The notes beneath the pieces were generated by a model. It was not told the origin of the DNA, ran no database searches, and worked only from the letters and a program-made list of their open reading frames with translations. The translations under genes and the position numbers were made by a program. A stretch of 64,000 bases of DNA from Sulfobacillus benefaciens. Lineage in GTDB: Bacteria; Bacillota; Sulfobacillia; Sulfobacillales; Sulfobacillaceae. Where the stretch lies: contig PXYT01000009.1 of assembly GCA_003023725.1 (NCBI GenBank), positions 17,444 through 81,443 of the forward strand. The letters are read 5' to 3'. How positions within the stretch are numbered: the first letter of the stretch is position 1; every line of letters begins with the position of its first letter. Below are positions 33,639 through 41,735 of the stretch, in pieces.

Positions 33639-34340
33639 GTGAAACAGAGCCGATTAATTCTTATCAACATTCTCATTATCGTAGCGCTGATTTTGGTCGG
33701 AGGAATCATTGCCTATTACTGGACACAAAGTTATGATTACGTGTCCACGCAAGATGCGTCAATTTCCGCGTCGAGCATTCCTGTGGCGGCGACTCAGACG
33801 GGGACTGTGGAAGCGTTGGGGCTTCACATCGGGCAGAAGGTTACGAAGGGCCAGGTGGTTGGAAAGGAGCTGGTATTGACGTCTTCCTCGTCCGCTTCCG
33901 CCAACGGAAAAGCAAAATCCACCACCAGCACTGCGGCTCCATCGGCTACCGTCAATATCGAAGCCCCCGCCAATGGTGTCGTGGCCAATGTTTCGGTGAA
34001 TAACGGGCAAATGGTCTCGGCGGGGACACCGGTGTTCACACTGGTTCAGCTATCGCGCGTCAACGTGATCGCCAATATTCCCGAAAGTAAAATTCGCAAT
34101 GTATCCGTGGGCCAAAGTGCGACTATTTATGTGGATGCCCACCCTGGTGTAGCTTTTTCCGGTACCGTCAAGGCGATTCAACCTACGACACAATCCTTCT
34201 TTTCGCTCATTCCCACGGCTGCCACTTCTGGGACCTACACCAAAGTGACTCAGCGGGTTCCGGTGACTTTGTCCATAGATGCAGCCGGATATACCTTACT
34301 GCCGGGGGAAAACGCGGAAGTGAGGATCACGGTACACTAA
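33639..34340 (+). CDS. HlyD/EmrA-type membrane adaptor, second copy
   Basis: This second adaptor has 233 residues with a GTG start and AAAAGGAGCG upstream. Its membrane segment is at residues about 7-28. Its lipoyl-like half (IGQKVTKGQVVGKELV) is followed by a Ser/Ala/Thr-rich insert (residues about 82-108), then the second half (APANGVVANVSVNNGQMV) and the barrel with NIPESKIRNVSVGQSATIYVD. It is clearly related to the first adaptor, so the pump is bracketed by two paralogues. Confidence 0.86.
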   Translation: MKQSRLILINILIIVALILVGGIIAYYWTQSYDYVSTQDASISASSIPVAATQTGTVEALGLHIGQKVTKGQVVGKELVLTSSSSASANGKAKSTTSTAAPSATVNIEAPANGVVANVSVNNGQMVSAGTPVFTLVQLSRVNVIANIPESKIRNVSVGQSATIYVDAHPGVAFSGTVKAIQPTTQSFFSLIPTAATSGTYTKVTQRVPVTLSIDAAGYTLLPGENAEVRITVH

Positions 34341-34352
34341 ACTCGGTCCGTG

Positions 34353-34358
34353 TATAAT
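34353..34358 (+). promoter_or_regulatory. Possible promoter -10 (TATAAT)
   Basis: A consensus TATAAT lies 23 bp before the epimerase-like gene, right after the second adaptor's stop. No clear -35 is seen. It may give the next gene its own transcript. Confidence 0.45.
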
Positions 34359-34380
34359 AAGGGAAAAAGGAGGCGCCAGG

Positions 34381-35238
34381 ATGCGAGTACTGCTGACGGG
34401 TGGAACCGGCTATGTGGGGCAAGCGGTTCAAAGGGCCTTGATTCACCATGGCCATGATGTCACGGTCTTGGCCCGTCATTCGCACGGGTTGCTTCCCGGA
34501 GTTCAGTTTGAGAAGGGAGATATCCGACACGTAGACTTAGGTGCTTTGTTGGCAGACATAAACGTTGTGGTTCATCTCGTGGGGATCATCGAAGAGCACC
34601 CGGCAACGGGTGTCACCTTCGACGTTATGCACTATCAGGTGACGAAGCGGCTGGTAGACGCCATGACTCAGCATGGTTTAGGACGGTTGATTCACATGTC
34701 AGCCCTAGGAACACGGGCGAGTGCACGAAGTCACTATCACCAGAGTAAGTGGAAAGCTGAAGAGTTTGTTCGGCATAGTAACATCGAGTCGGTTATTTTG
34801 CGTCCCTCTTTGTTGTTTGGGGGAGGGGCGCCCTTTTTTATGATGGTTAGGAATCAATGCCGTTTGCCCGTCGTTCCCGTTCCAGCAGACGGGGAAACAT
34901 TGCTTCAGCCTGTTGCCCGCGCCGATGTTGCGGAGCTTATAGCGCGTCTAGTTACAACCGAGCAGTATTGGGGCCAAACATGGGAAGTTGGCGGAACGAA
35001 ACGGTTCACCATGAACGAATTGTACCGGCACGTTGCCGCAACCCAGGGACGCCGTCATGTTCCCCTGTTGCATGTTCCTTTAGGGATTTTGTTTCCTATG
35101 GCCCGGCTAGGTGAAAATCTGCCTGGCTTTCCCATAACTGTCGATCAATTGATGATGTTGAACGAGCCTAACATTACTGACGACACCCGGTGGCATCAAG
35201 TGGTGGAAGAAGTGACACCCTTAGACCGTGATTTTTAA
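34381..35238 (+). CDS. NAD(P)-binding SDR protein, NDUFA9/YbjT-like
   Basis: This 285-residue protein is an atypical short-chain dehydrogenase with an N-terminal Rossmann motif (LLTGGTGYVGQAVQRAL). HMSALGT and YHQSKWKAEE supply the Ser and YxxxK-like positions, and EEFV...ILRPSLLFGGG is typical of the NDUFA9-like branch. Substrate is unknown; relatives bind nucleotides and quinones. AAAAAGGAGGCG precedes the ATG. It converges with the minus-strand methyltransferase, and the two stop regions overlap by 4 bp. Confidence 0.82.
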   Translation: MRVLLTGGTGYVGQAVQRALIHHGHDVTVLARHSHGLLPGVQFEKGDIRHVDLGALLADINVVVHLVGIIEEHPATGVTFDVMHYQVTKRLVDAMTQHGLGRLIHMSALGTRASARSHYHQSKWKAEEFVRHSNIESVILRPSLLFGGGAPFFMMVRNQCRLPVVPVPADGETLLQPVARADVAELIARLVTTEQYWGQTWEVGGTKRFTMNELYRHVAATQGRRHVPLLHVPLGILFPMARLGENLPGFPITVDQLMMLNEPNITDDTRWHQVVEEVTPLDRDF

Positions 35239-36083
35239 TCGGGCCGATGGCCCACGACACGGAAACCGGAAATGCTTTGTAATATCCATTCGCCTTGGGT
35301 AGCCTGCAAATCCTCGAGAGCTGTTTGCCACTGGAATTCCGTCAGCAGATTGTGAGAGAATAGCTCGGGCAAAACTTGCTCAATTCTTTCACGTTCAAAC
35401 TGATGGCTTATATCATTGGGATCCTGGACAGAAAATTGGACGACAGGATGAATTTGCACCGAATCTACGATTAGTCCGGCCTGATGCACAAATGACGAGA
35501 TTTTTCTGCCGATGAACCGATCCCCTCCTCGTAAGGACTGTAGAGTTTGGAAAGCCTTAATGACGAGTTGCCAGGAATCTGGCAGAGTGGGAAATTCGAC
35601 GGTAAAACCGTCATCGACATCTTCGATGAAAACCGCAGCCCCCGGTTTCAAGACACGGTGAATTTCGCGAGATAGAAGAAGTGGCTTGTCGAGGTGCTGA
35701 AATAAAAAGCGGGCAGTTACCCCATCCAGCGATTGATCCGAAAAGGGGAGGCGATAGGCGTCGGCTGCCATGAACGTCACGGGATCTTCGTGTCCATAAA
35801 CTGACCGAACCAGTGCCCGTGCATGTGTTATGACATGGTTGTCGATGTCAACGCCGACCACGTGTACTCCAAGAGCTTGAGCCATCTCGAGGGCCATGAC
35901 TCCATAACCTGTGCCGAGATCGGCAATGGTTTGCCCTCGTTCAAAAGGTAACGCAGCAATCGCTTGCCGGCGGACAGGCGCCGTGTAGAGCGTTTGCCGC
36001 AAGAGCCATTGTTCCGACGGCGAAAGGCGGTTCAGCAGATCCCAACACAGAGCATCCAATTGCTCTACAAAGGAGAAAGTCAC
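35235..36083 (-). CDS. Class I SAM-dependent methyltransferase
   Basis: This 282-residue protein has SAM motif I (IADLGTGYGVMALEMA) about 70 residues in, an acidic motif II (VVGVDID) and a later GAAVFIEDVDDGF. An approximately 60-residue N-terminal helical region may recognise the substrate. The start is taken as the GTG at 36083, with GAGGTG 7 bases upstream; an ATG 31 codons earlier lacks a ribosome site. The methyl acceptor cannot be told from sequence. Confidence 0.82.
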   Translation of the reverse strand: MTFSFVEQLDALCWDLLNRLSPSEQWLLRQTLYTAPVRRQAIAALPFERGQTIADLGTGYGVMALEMAQALGVHVVGVDIDNHVITHARALVRSVYGHEDPVTFMAADAYRLPFSDQSLDGVTARFLFQHLDKPLLLSREIHRVLKPGAAVFIEDVDDGFTVEFPTLPDSWQLVIKAFQTLQSLRGGDRFIGRKISSFVHQAGLIVDSVQIHPVVQFSVQDPNDISHQFERERIEQVLPELFSHNLLTEFQWQTALEDLQATQGEWILQSISGFRVVGHRPD

Positions 36084-36229
36084 GTATCCACACCTCAGAT
36101 CGATTCCGATCATTGTCGCAAGGCTCCGGATCCCCATCATCCTTCTTTTCCCATAAACGAAGATCCTAGCCGCCACAAGTCCTGTACCTAAGCATATCGT
36201 CTCGGATGATGTTTCACAAAAATTAAGCG

Positions 36230-36652
36230 TTAAATAGCCTTACGCCTTTGGTGTTCCAGGAGATGATCCAGTTGGTAATGTCCATAATAATCGAGCCACG
36301 AGTGGAACCGTTGGCCGCAATAGGGACAAGTACGAAACGCCCGGCTGGGAAACAACTGCTTTGCCCGCTCTTCATCACTCGGGGCAACCAAAGCACCATT
36401 GACGGCAATGGCCAACAGCGCCAGACCTTGTTGGTAAAGCAGATCCGTATAACCGTGGGCATCAATCACACTCAGTTCCCAGTACACTTCTCGAGAGTCG
36501 AAGATGCGATATTGCGACAATCTGCGCCCCCGTATCCATTCCACTTGCAGATGGTGATGCACCATTTCCGCTAAACTGGGACTGGTTAACGACGCGTCGA
36601 CGAGCGTATTGATTAATTTCCGAAGATAATAGGTTTGCAGTGGCTTGCGCAT
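36230..36652 (-). CDS. Small protein with a C-terminal C2H2 zinc finger
   Basis: I do not recognise the family. The 140-residue protein starts at the ATG at 36652, with AAAGGAG 8 bases upstream; earlier in-frame ATGs lack a ribosome site. The first 100 residues are mixed and probably globular. Near the C-terminus lies CPYCGQRFHSWLDYYGHYQL then DH, that is C-x2-C-x12-H-x4-H, a classical C2H2 finger spacing. A nucleic-acid- or protein-binding role is inference. Confidence 0.7.
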   Translation of the reverse strand: MRKPLQTYYLRKLINTLVDASLTSPSLAEMVHHHLQVEWIRGRRLSQYRIFDSREVYWELSVIDAHGYTDLLYQQGLALLAIAVNGALVAPSDEERAKQLFPSRAFRTCPYCGQRFHSWLDYYGHYQLDHLLEHQRRKAI

Positions 36653-37139
36653 GTCTTTGACTCCTTTCACACAATTCTTTGGGGAACGACTTAGGGGGAT
36701 GCATAACCTCCCCTGTCTATGCAAATTCGGCATGTCGCTGATCTGCAAAACATGCTTCTCATTCGATTAAGAAGAATTTTAGATTGGTTGCCATAATACG
36801 TGGTCATTACGCATGCTCCAGGTTCCGAGTTACGCCGGGAAATCTCGGATCGGTTGCGCAAATGCCACATGATTCACCTATTGGCAGGTGTTTAAAGGCT
36901 TTACAACGGAAGATGTCTTAATTCGTTCACCGATTTTCATCATGTGTTCGTATAACGCTGACAGCCTTAGTTGATATTGTTGTTGACTGGGTATTCATAT
37001 TATATCGCAATCGATACTTTGCTTGCACGAAATTTAACCGATAAGATGGCTATGGGATGAAAAGGCCTCTTATGTGAATGACGAAGAACGCGGTCGTACT
37101 GATGTGAGACCAGAAAACGGGAGAGGGCGTTAAATCTTC
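36653..37139. other. Non-coding region before the rplM promoter
   Basis: No convincing gene is seen. It holds two short stems, AGGGG/CCCCT near 36691-36715 and CACCT/AGGTG at 36875-36890 followed by TTT, and an AT-rich patch near 36971-37010 with several overlapping TTG and TATTAT elements. It marks the edge between the accessory block and the ribosomal genes. Confidence 0.6.
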
Positions 37140-37168
37140 TTGACATGATGAGCCACGACCCGTAGAAT
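37140..37168 (+). promoter_or_regulatory. Strong promoter of rplM-rpsI
   Basis: TTGACA at 37140-37145 and TAGAAT at 37163-37168 are 17 bp apart, close to the sigma-A consensus. Transcription would start near 37175, about 48 bp before rplM. This gives the two genes a promoter of their own, in keeping with their separation from the upstream ribosomal operon. Confidence 0.8.
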
Positions 37169-37181
37169 ATTACTGTTCGGT

Positions 37182-37201
37182 TGCCGGCAGCGTTGTCGGC
37201 A
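37182..37201 (+). promoter_or_regulatory. Hairpin in the rplM 5' leader
   Basis: TGCCGGCA and TGTCGGCA pair (one G-U) around a GCGT loop, shortly after the predicted transcription start and before the AGGAGGG site. L13 leaders that bind the protein are known in Bacillota; whether this belongs to that class is unproven. Confidence 0.5.
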
Positions 37202-37222
37202 CACAAGGCAGGAGGGAATCTG

Positions 37223-37657
37223 ATGTCCACTTATATGGCCCGGTCCCAAGATGTGAAGCGCACATGGTATGTGATCGATGCCGCCGGATTGCCGTTAGGG
37301 CGTGTGGCAACGGCCGTGGCAACAATACTGCGCGGTAAGCATAAGCCTACCTATACGCCTCACGTAGATACGGGAGATTATGTAATTGTTATTAACGCTG
37401 CCCATGTGGTACTGACCGGCCGGAAACTTGACCAAAAAATTTACTTTCATCATTCGGGTTATTTTGGCGGATTAAAGCGAACGGTCTACCGCCAACTTAT
37501 GAAGAAAAAACCGGCTTTTGCAATGGAAAAGGCCATTCGCGGCATGTTGCCTCATAATCCTTTAGGGCGTGCGATGTTCAGGAAACTGAAGGTGTATGCT
37601 AATGCCGATCATCCGCACAGCGCTCAACAACCGCAAGTATGGGAGGTTAAAGTCTGA
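37223..37657 (+). CDS. rplM: 50S ribosomal protein L13
   Basis: L13 is an early-assembly 50S protein. It has 144 residues from the ATG at 37223, 6 bases after AGGAGGG; an ATG 14 codons earlier lies in the leader hairpin. [21 protein letters not shown] and the [19 protein letters not shown] region are diagnostic. Its stop codon shares a base with the rpsI start. Confidence 0.97.
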   Translation: MSTYMARSQDVKRTWYVIDAAGLPLGRVATAVATILRGKHKPTYTPHVDTGDYVIVINAAHVVLTGRKLDQKIYFHHSGYFGGLKRTVYRQLMKKKPAFAMEKAIRGMLPHNPLGRAMFRKLKVYANADHPHSAQQPQVWEVKV

Positions 37658-38049
37658 TGGCAGTCGCGCAGTTTTGGGGAACAGGCCGTCGCAAGAACGC
37701 TGTAGCACGGGTAAGGTTGGTTCCGGGAACAGGCCGCATTTTAATCAATGGACGGGCTTTTGAGGAGTATTTCCCGATGCAGACCTTGCAAACACTCATC
37801 ATGGCTCCTTTGAACTCTGTTGATTTGGAAGGCCGTTTCGATGTCCTTGTCCGGGTTGCCGGAGGAGGCGTATCGGGCCAAGCTGGTGCGGTAAGGCATG
37901 GTATTGCGCGAGCTCTCTTGAATGTTGACCATAATTTTCGCACTCCGCTCAAACAGCGGGGATTTTTGAAGCGTGACTCCCGAATGAAGGAACGACGAAA
38001 GTATGGATTGAAGAAGGCCCGGAAGGCACCGCAATTTTCAAAACGATAA
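37657..38049 (+). CDS. rpsI: 30S ribosomal protein S9
   Basis: S9 reaches P-site tRNA with its C-terminal tail. It has 130 residues. [19 protein letters not shown] and the tail [12 protein letters not shown], ending in the conserved Lys-Arg, are typical. It overlaps rplM by one base and is followed by a terminator. Confidence 0.97.
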   Translation: MAVAQFWGTGRRKNAVARVRLVPGTGRILINGRAFEEYFPMQTLQTLIMAPLNSVDLEGRFDVLVRVAGGGVSGQAGAVRHGIARALLNVDHNFRTPLKQRGFLKRDSRMKERRKYGLKKARKAPQFSKR

Positions 38050-38051
38050 AG

Positions 38052-38075
38052 AGCCTGCAGAGGCTTTTTATTTTT
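38052..38075 (+). terminator. Rho-independent terminator of rplM-rpsI
   Basis: AGCCT and AGGCT pair around GCAG, followed by TTTTTATTTTT, 2 bp after the rpsI stop. Confidence 0.85.
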
Positions 38076-39311
38076 GAGCTCAATATATAAAGAAAGATCA
38101 AAGGAAGCAGCTCCAATGGGGGTGCTTCTTATTCATTGCGCGTCAGCCATGGGGGGTCTCTACGGTGAAAGTCCGCGACGGCGAGGCGGGATTTGGAGAA
38201 ATCGCAGACCATGAATCGCGTACGCGGCCTGCTGCGGGACGAGTTGCGGCACAGAACAAAGTCATACGTCCCAAAAGAACAGGGGGAAATGCATCGGGTG
38301 CATGAGAGGAAGGAGACCGCTCTTATCCGGGGTGATTTGCTCGAGATGACGGCAGGGCCGGGCAACCGTCGCCGGTGGGTGCCAGTGAACGTGCACGAAT
38401 CAGCCGACGCCGTAATAGGCAGGAGCGGCTCGCCTATTGAAGGACCAAATGGGAAGAAAGGATGAATGGAGCGCGTAGGCATGACACGAATTCGTGCAGA
38501 AACTGACCGCTGAGGGCTGAGTGCGCTGTCGGCACCGCCTCAGACTTTATCCTGGGAAGACGACCTCATGAATCGGTATTTGATCAAGAGCCGCATAAAA
38601 TTCCCCACGGGGGAGGAATTTTTCGTTATAAAAAGTCTTCCAACAGAACTGTTAGGGGAGTAAGTGGTGTGCATCGGCTTCAAACAAAATCGACCGCTAA
38701 GATGGCCGATCATCGTCCCGGCGATCATTGGTAAATATGGTGCCTCCCTTCGGAAATTCCCAATTGTTCGTCAGGATGAGGCTTTGTGCTTAATAGCTAT
38801 TGGCGACTGCTAGAAATAACAACGCCGCCCCGCGCGGTCAAAAGCCAAATATTTTCATTCTTGGAGGATAATTAAATCTACCCGCTGCAATTCTACGTCC
38901 GCTCTAGCATCCTCGTTGGTAACGTTTCGGTTAGACGAATCATCAATCCCGTGAGCTGGAAACATCAAACCGTGTGACCCGGTTCACAGTCCGCCATGCC
39001 GAGAAGCCTGCCAACAGGGGTTTTATGCAGTCCCACCCTTTCATAAACCACGAGATGTAGTGTTATGGCGAACTTGAGGGCAGAACCATGGGAAATGGCT
39101 AATGGCTCGATACCTCAATAACCCTCTCGACGTGGCATCGTTTGAACAGGACGTAGTCAAGAGCCTTGCGGGAAATGTCCTTATCGGTCAATCTTCAAGA
39201 ACCACCATAGGCGGATCCGCTTGCACAATAGTGAGAGAGAGGAGGAGAGGGCGTCTCATCCTCTCCTCCTTCGCTTTCAGTGCATTCTATGACTTTGCGC
39301 AGACCATTTTG
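38076..39311. other. 1.2-kb region without a convincing gene
   Basis: This is the longest gene-free stretch. It begins with a second terminator-like stem (GAAGCA...TGCTTC, 38104-38128). The segment 38140-38520 is GC-rich and rich in short stems, with GGTGAAAGTCC-like text that resembles structured RNA or a decayed intron; a 90-codon frame there (38193-38465) has no family match I know. Another stem (AAAATTCC...GGAATTTT, 38597-38622) ends in TTT. The part after 38650 looks like unconstrained sequence. Confidence 0.55.
39241..39269. terminator. Strong hairpin beyond the XRE-TPR gene
   Basis: GGAGGAGAGG and CCTCTCCTCC form a perfect 10-bp stem around GCGTCTCAT. It lies about 40 bp after the minus-strand stop at 39312 and probably terminates that gene. 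No clear T-run is present on either side. Confidence 0.6.
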
Positions 39312-40634
39312 TTAGTTCATGGCTTCAACTACTTCCGGTGTCGATATCACCGGCAATTTCGGTGCAAACTTTCGCGGTTCGGATGACTCATAAACCGGAT
39401 CCGTCAGATGTGTCCATAATTGTTGCAAAGCGGTAGTATCACCGAGGTGGCCCTGGACGATATAGTATTCGCATTCCAACTCGCGTTGTTTGTACACGGG
39501 AGTCATGGTCAGTGCCTGACTCAGGTATTCCCGTGCTGATTCGAACTCTCCTCGGGAAACAGCCCGGCGTGCTAATGCCCGTAAAGCCAGGATTTTTGTA
39601 TCATGCCACGGCCAGCTGTCGGGAGTTCCCAAAATGCGATGGGCATACTGATCCAGCATTTTATCGGAAGCCGGGATACGCAATAAAGATTCCAAGATGA
39701 CAGCCTGGCCTTCCTGAAAGTGGACCCGGTCAAAGACGGCAAGCGAAGATTGCAACAGTTCGCGGGCGTCGTCTACCCGTCCAATATCAATGAGTACTTG
39801 CGCCACATCGGCCTGTAAGGTTGCGCGTTCTTCCGCTCCCCGGATTTCATTGAGCAACATCATTGCTTCATCCACAGCTTTCGATGCCTCGACACTGTGT
39901 CCCAGACGCCACTCAGCCGCAGCAATCCGTGACAGCAGTTCTGCGCGACGGCACGCGCTGAGTTGTTTTTGGTCTAAAGCCATACGATATAGTTCTAAAG
40001 AGGAGACCCATTGTCTCTGGCTGTAACAAAAGTCTCCGTAGTGTTGAGCAGCTTCGGCACGTATATTGGGCCCTTCCCGCGTATCAAGACGTTCGGCATA
40101 CTCCAAAGCCTGTTGAAAAGAATTCATGGCCTTATGAAAGGATCCGTGACGCGCTGCAGCCATTCCGAGAGTATTGGCAATTTCTATGGCCTGTACGGGA
40201 TGATCATCCGGATGGATGAGGCTCAGACTCTCTTCCAAATGAGCTAAAGCAGCGTCCAAATTGCCTTGGGACATTTCTAATTTACCCATGGTGGCTTTAA
40301 TGCGAGCTAAAATATCTTCCCGCCCGGTTCGTTCCGCAAGGGTCAAGGCCTCTTGGAGTCCCAACATACCGTCCTCAAGCCGTCCGCTGTTCCACAGCGC
40401 TTGCGCCGCTTTTAGTAAAACCTCAATGGTTCGCATATCGTCGCCATTCTCAAGAAAATACCCCAATGGTTTGCCGAGTCGGCTGGCGATAATTTCTAGC
40501 GCTTTGTGGGATGGATGAATACGGCCCAATTCAACCTGACTCACATAACTTTTAGTCAGTTCATCACCGGCTAGCTGCTCTTGGGTTAACCCTAATTTTT
40601 TTCTCAGGTCACGAATTTTGGTCCCAACCATCAT
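39312..40634 (-). CDS. XRE-family regulator with TPR repeats
   Basis: This 440-residue protein has an N-terminal Cro/C1-type helix-turn-helix (KIRDLRKKLGLTQEQLAG, residues about 5-60), then about 370 residues of TPR-like helices. This layout is seen in Gram-positive regulators that sense peptides or partner proteins, such as PlcR/Rgg- and ComR-like proteins; the ligand here is unknown. Two adjacent ATGs could start it, 4 and 7 bases after GGAGGG. It is divergent from the amidase gene and may control it. Confidence 0.85.
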   Translation of the reverse strand: MMVGTKIRDLRKKLGLTQEQLAGDELTKSYVSQVELGRIHPSHKALEIIASRLGKPLGYFLENGDDMRTIEVLLKAAQALWNSGRLEDGMLGLQEALTLAERTGREDILARIKATMGKLEMSQGNLDAALAHLEESLSLIHPDDHPVQAIEIANTLGMAAARHGSFHKAMNSFQQALEYAERLDTREGPNIRAEAAQHYGDFCYSQRQWVSSLELYRMALDQKQLSACRRAELLSRIAAAEWRLGHSVEASKAVDEAMMLLNEIRGAEERATLQADVAQVLIDIGRVDDARELLQSSLAVFDRVHFQEGQAVILESLLRIPASDKMLDQYAHRILGTPDSWPWHDTKILALRALARRAVSRGEFESAREYLSQALTMTPVYKQRELECEYYIVQGHLGDTTALQQLWTHLTDPVYESSEPRKFAPKLPVISTPEVVEAMN

Positions 40635-40653
40635 ACATCCCTCCTATAAATTA

Positions 40654-40681
40654 ATGTACCATAAGTTAACCAAATGTACAT
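40654..40681. promoter_or_regulatory. Repeat-containing candidate operator before the XRE-TPR gene
   Basis: ATGTAC (40654-40659) and GTACAT (40676-40681) form an inverted repeat, and AATGTAC also recurs directly 20 bp apart. GTTAAC lies between them. The site is 20 bp upstream of the regulator's start codon, so autoregulation is plausible. Confidence 0.45.
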
Positions 40682-40951
40682 CGCTAGTCGTGTAAAAAAT
40701 TTAATAATCGGCTTTTAGGTCAAATAACCAAATTATCTATATCTGATTTTATAGCGAACCCACTAAACCAATGACGCAATTACCTGCCGCAATTATTATA
40801 GCCTCATGGTACTACTTGATGGATACACGAGTAGCGGCATCGTATATACCGAGATTGGCGGCACATACTCTTGCGGGAATTTATCCACACTATGAAATCA
40901 AAATATTCACCGATTACGACATTTTTTTGGGTCTGAAAGGGGGGGAAGCGT
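40682..40951. other. Divergent intergenic region
   Basis: This AT-rich spacer separates the minus-strand XRE-TPR gene from the plus-strand amidase. It holds several TATTAT/TATATA-like elements (near 40793 and 40840) but no promoter with a clear pair of hexamers. A plus-strand frame from 40771 runs into the amidase gene in another frame and is not supported. Confidence 0.5.
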
Positions 40952-41695
40952 GTGAGTCACGGATTCCCGGGCCGCTTAAGAAAATGGGGATGGCGGGCAA
41001 CCGTCATTGCCGTGGCGGAGCTGACGATGGCAGTGAGTGCGCCAAAAACAATCGGGCCTATCGATCCCGGACTATCCGGGGCGTTGTTGCGCGGGCGTAG
41101 GGTGGTGATCGATCCGGGCCATGGAGGAAAGGATTCTGGCGCCAGAGGACTCATAGCCCACGAAGATCAGATTAATCTGGCCATTGCCCTCGATTTAAGA
41201 CAATGGCTTAATGATGCGGGAGCCGATGTCAAGATGACGTGGGATAAACCGGGACAAATTCTTCCATCCCAGAAGTACCGCGTGCAGCATCGCGTGAACT
41301 GGATTAACCGGACCGGAGGACAGGCCCTGATTGATATTCATTGCAACTCCGCCGAAAAGCGCTGGCGGGGCCCCCAGACCTTTTATTGGGCAGGGAAAGG
41401 CTCCTACTATCTGGCTTACGATGTTCAGGGGGAATTACAATATTTTACGCATACCAGGCGCCCAGTGACACGTATTGATCAGTATGTTCTGCGTTATGCC
41501 CGCATGCCTGCGATTAACGTGGAAGTGGGGTTCATTTCGAATCCCCGGGAAGAAAAATTGCTGATGAATCCGCAATATCAAAGACTATTGTCATGGTACA
41601 TTTTTTTAGGAATCGACCAGTGGTTTCTCAAGGGCCGGTGGCCGGAACATCTGTTACACAGTCCGCCGCCTGCACATTTTCTAGTTCGGGATTAG
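40952..41695 (+). CDS. N-acetylmuramoyl-L-alanine amidase, Amidase_3 (CwlD-like)
   Basis: This zinc enzyme cleaves the bond between muramic acid and the peptide stem in peptidoglycan. It has 247 residues from a GTG start after AAAGGGGGGGAAG. A hydrophobic N-terminal segment (residues about 14-30) is a probable signal or membrane anchor. Zinc and catalytic positions are visible in DPGHGGKDSGA (His), the Glu after IAH (HEDQINLA), IDIHCNS (His) and VEVGFISN (catalytic Glu). The single-domain form resembles CwlD of spore-formers; a sporulation role is inference. Confidence 0.9.
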   Translation: MSHGFPGRLRKWGWRATVIAVAELTMAVSAPKTIGPIDPGLSGALLRGRRVVIDPGHGGKDSGARGLIAHEDQINLAIALDLRQWLNDAGADVKMTWDKPGQILPSQKYRVQHRVNWINRTGGQALIDIHCNSAEKRWRGPQTFYWAGKGSYYLAYDVQGELQYFTHTRRPVTRIDQYVLRYARMPAINVEVGFISNPREEKLLMNPQYQRLLSWYIFLGIDQWFLKGRWPEHLLHSPPPAHFLVRD

Positions 41696-41706
41696 CTCTC
41701 CTTCGG

Positions 41707-41712
41707 TATAAT
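41707..41712 (+). promoter_or_regulatory. Possible promoter -10 (TATAAT) before the arginase gene
   Basis: TATAAT lies 23 bp before the arginase ATG, just after the amidase stop. No good -35 is visible at 16-18 bp. Confidence 0.45.
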
Positions 41713-41735
41713 AGAGGATAGCGAAAGGAGACATT

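Noticed and set aside
36880..37139. AT-rich promoter-like elements near 36971-37010
   Set aside because: No pair of hexamers has a 16-18 bp spacer; the clear promoter is at 37140.
38193..38465. 90-codon plus-strand frame in the gene-poor region
   Set aside because: TTG start, weak ribosome site, low-complexity charged product without family likeness; kept only as part of the region description.
40771..41100. 109-codon frame before and overlapping the amidase gene
   Set aside because: It runs into the amidase in another frame and has no ribosome site.
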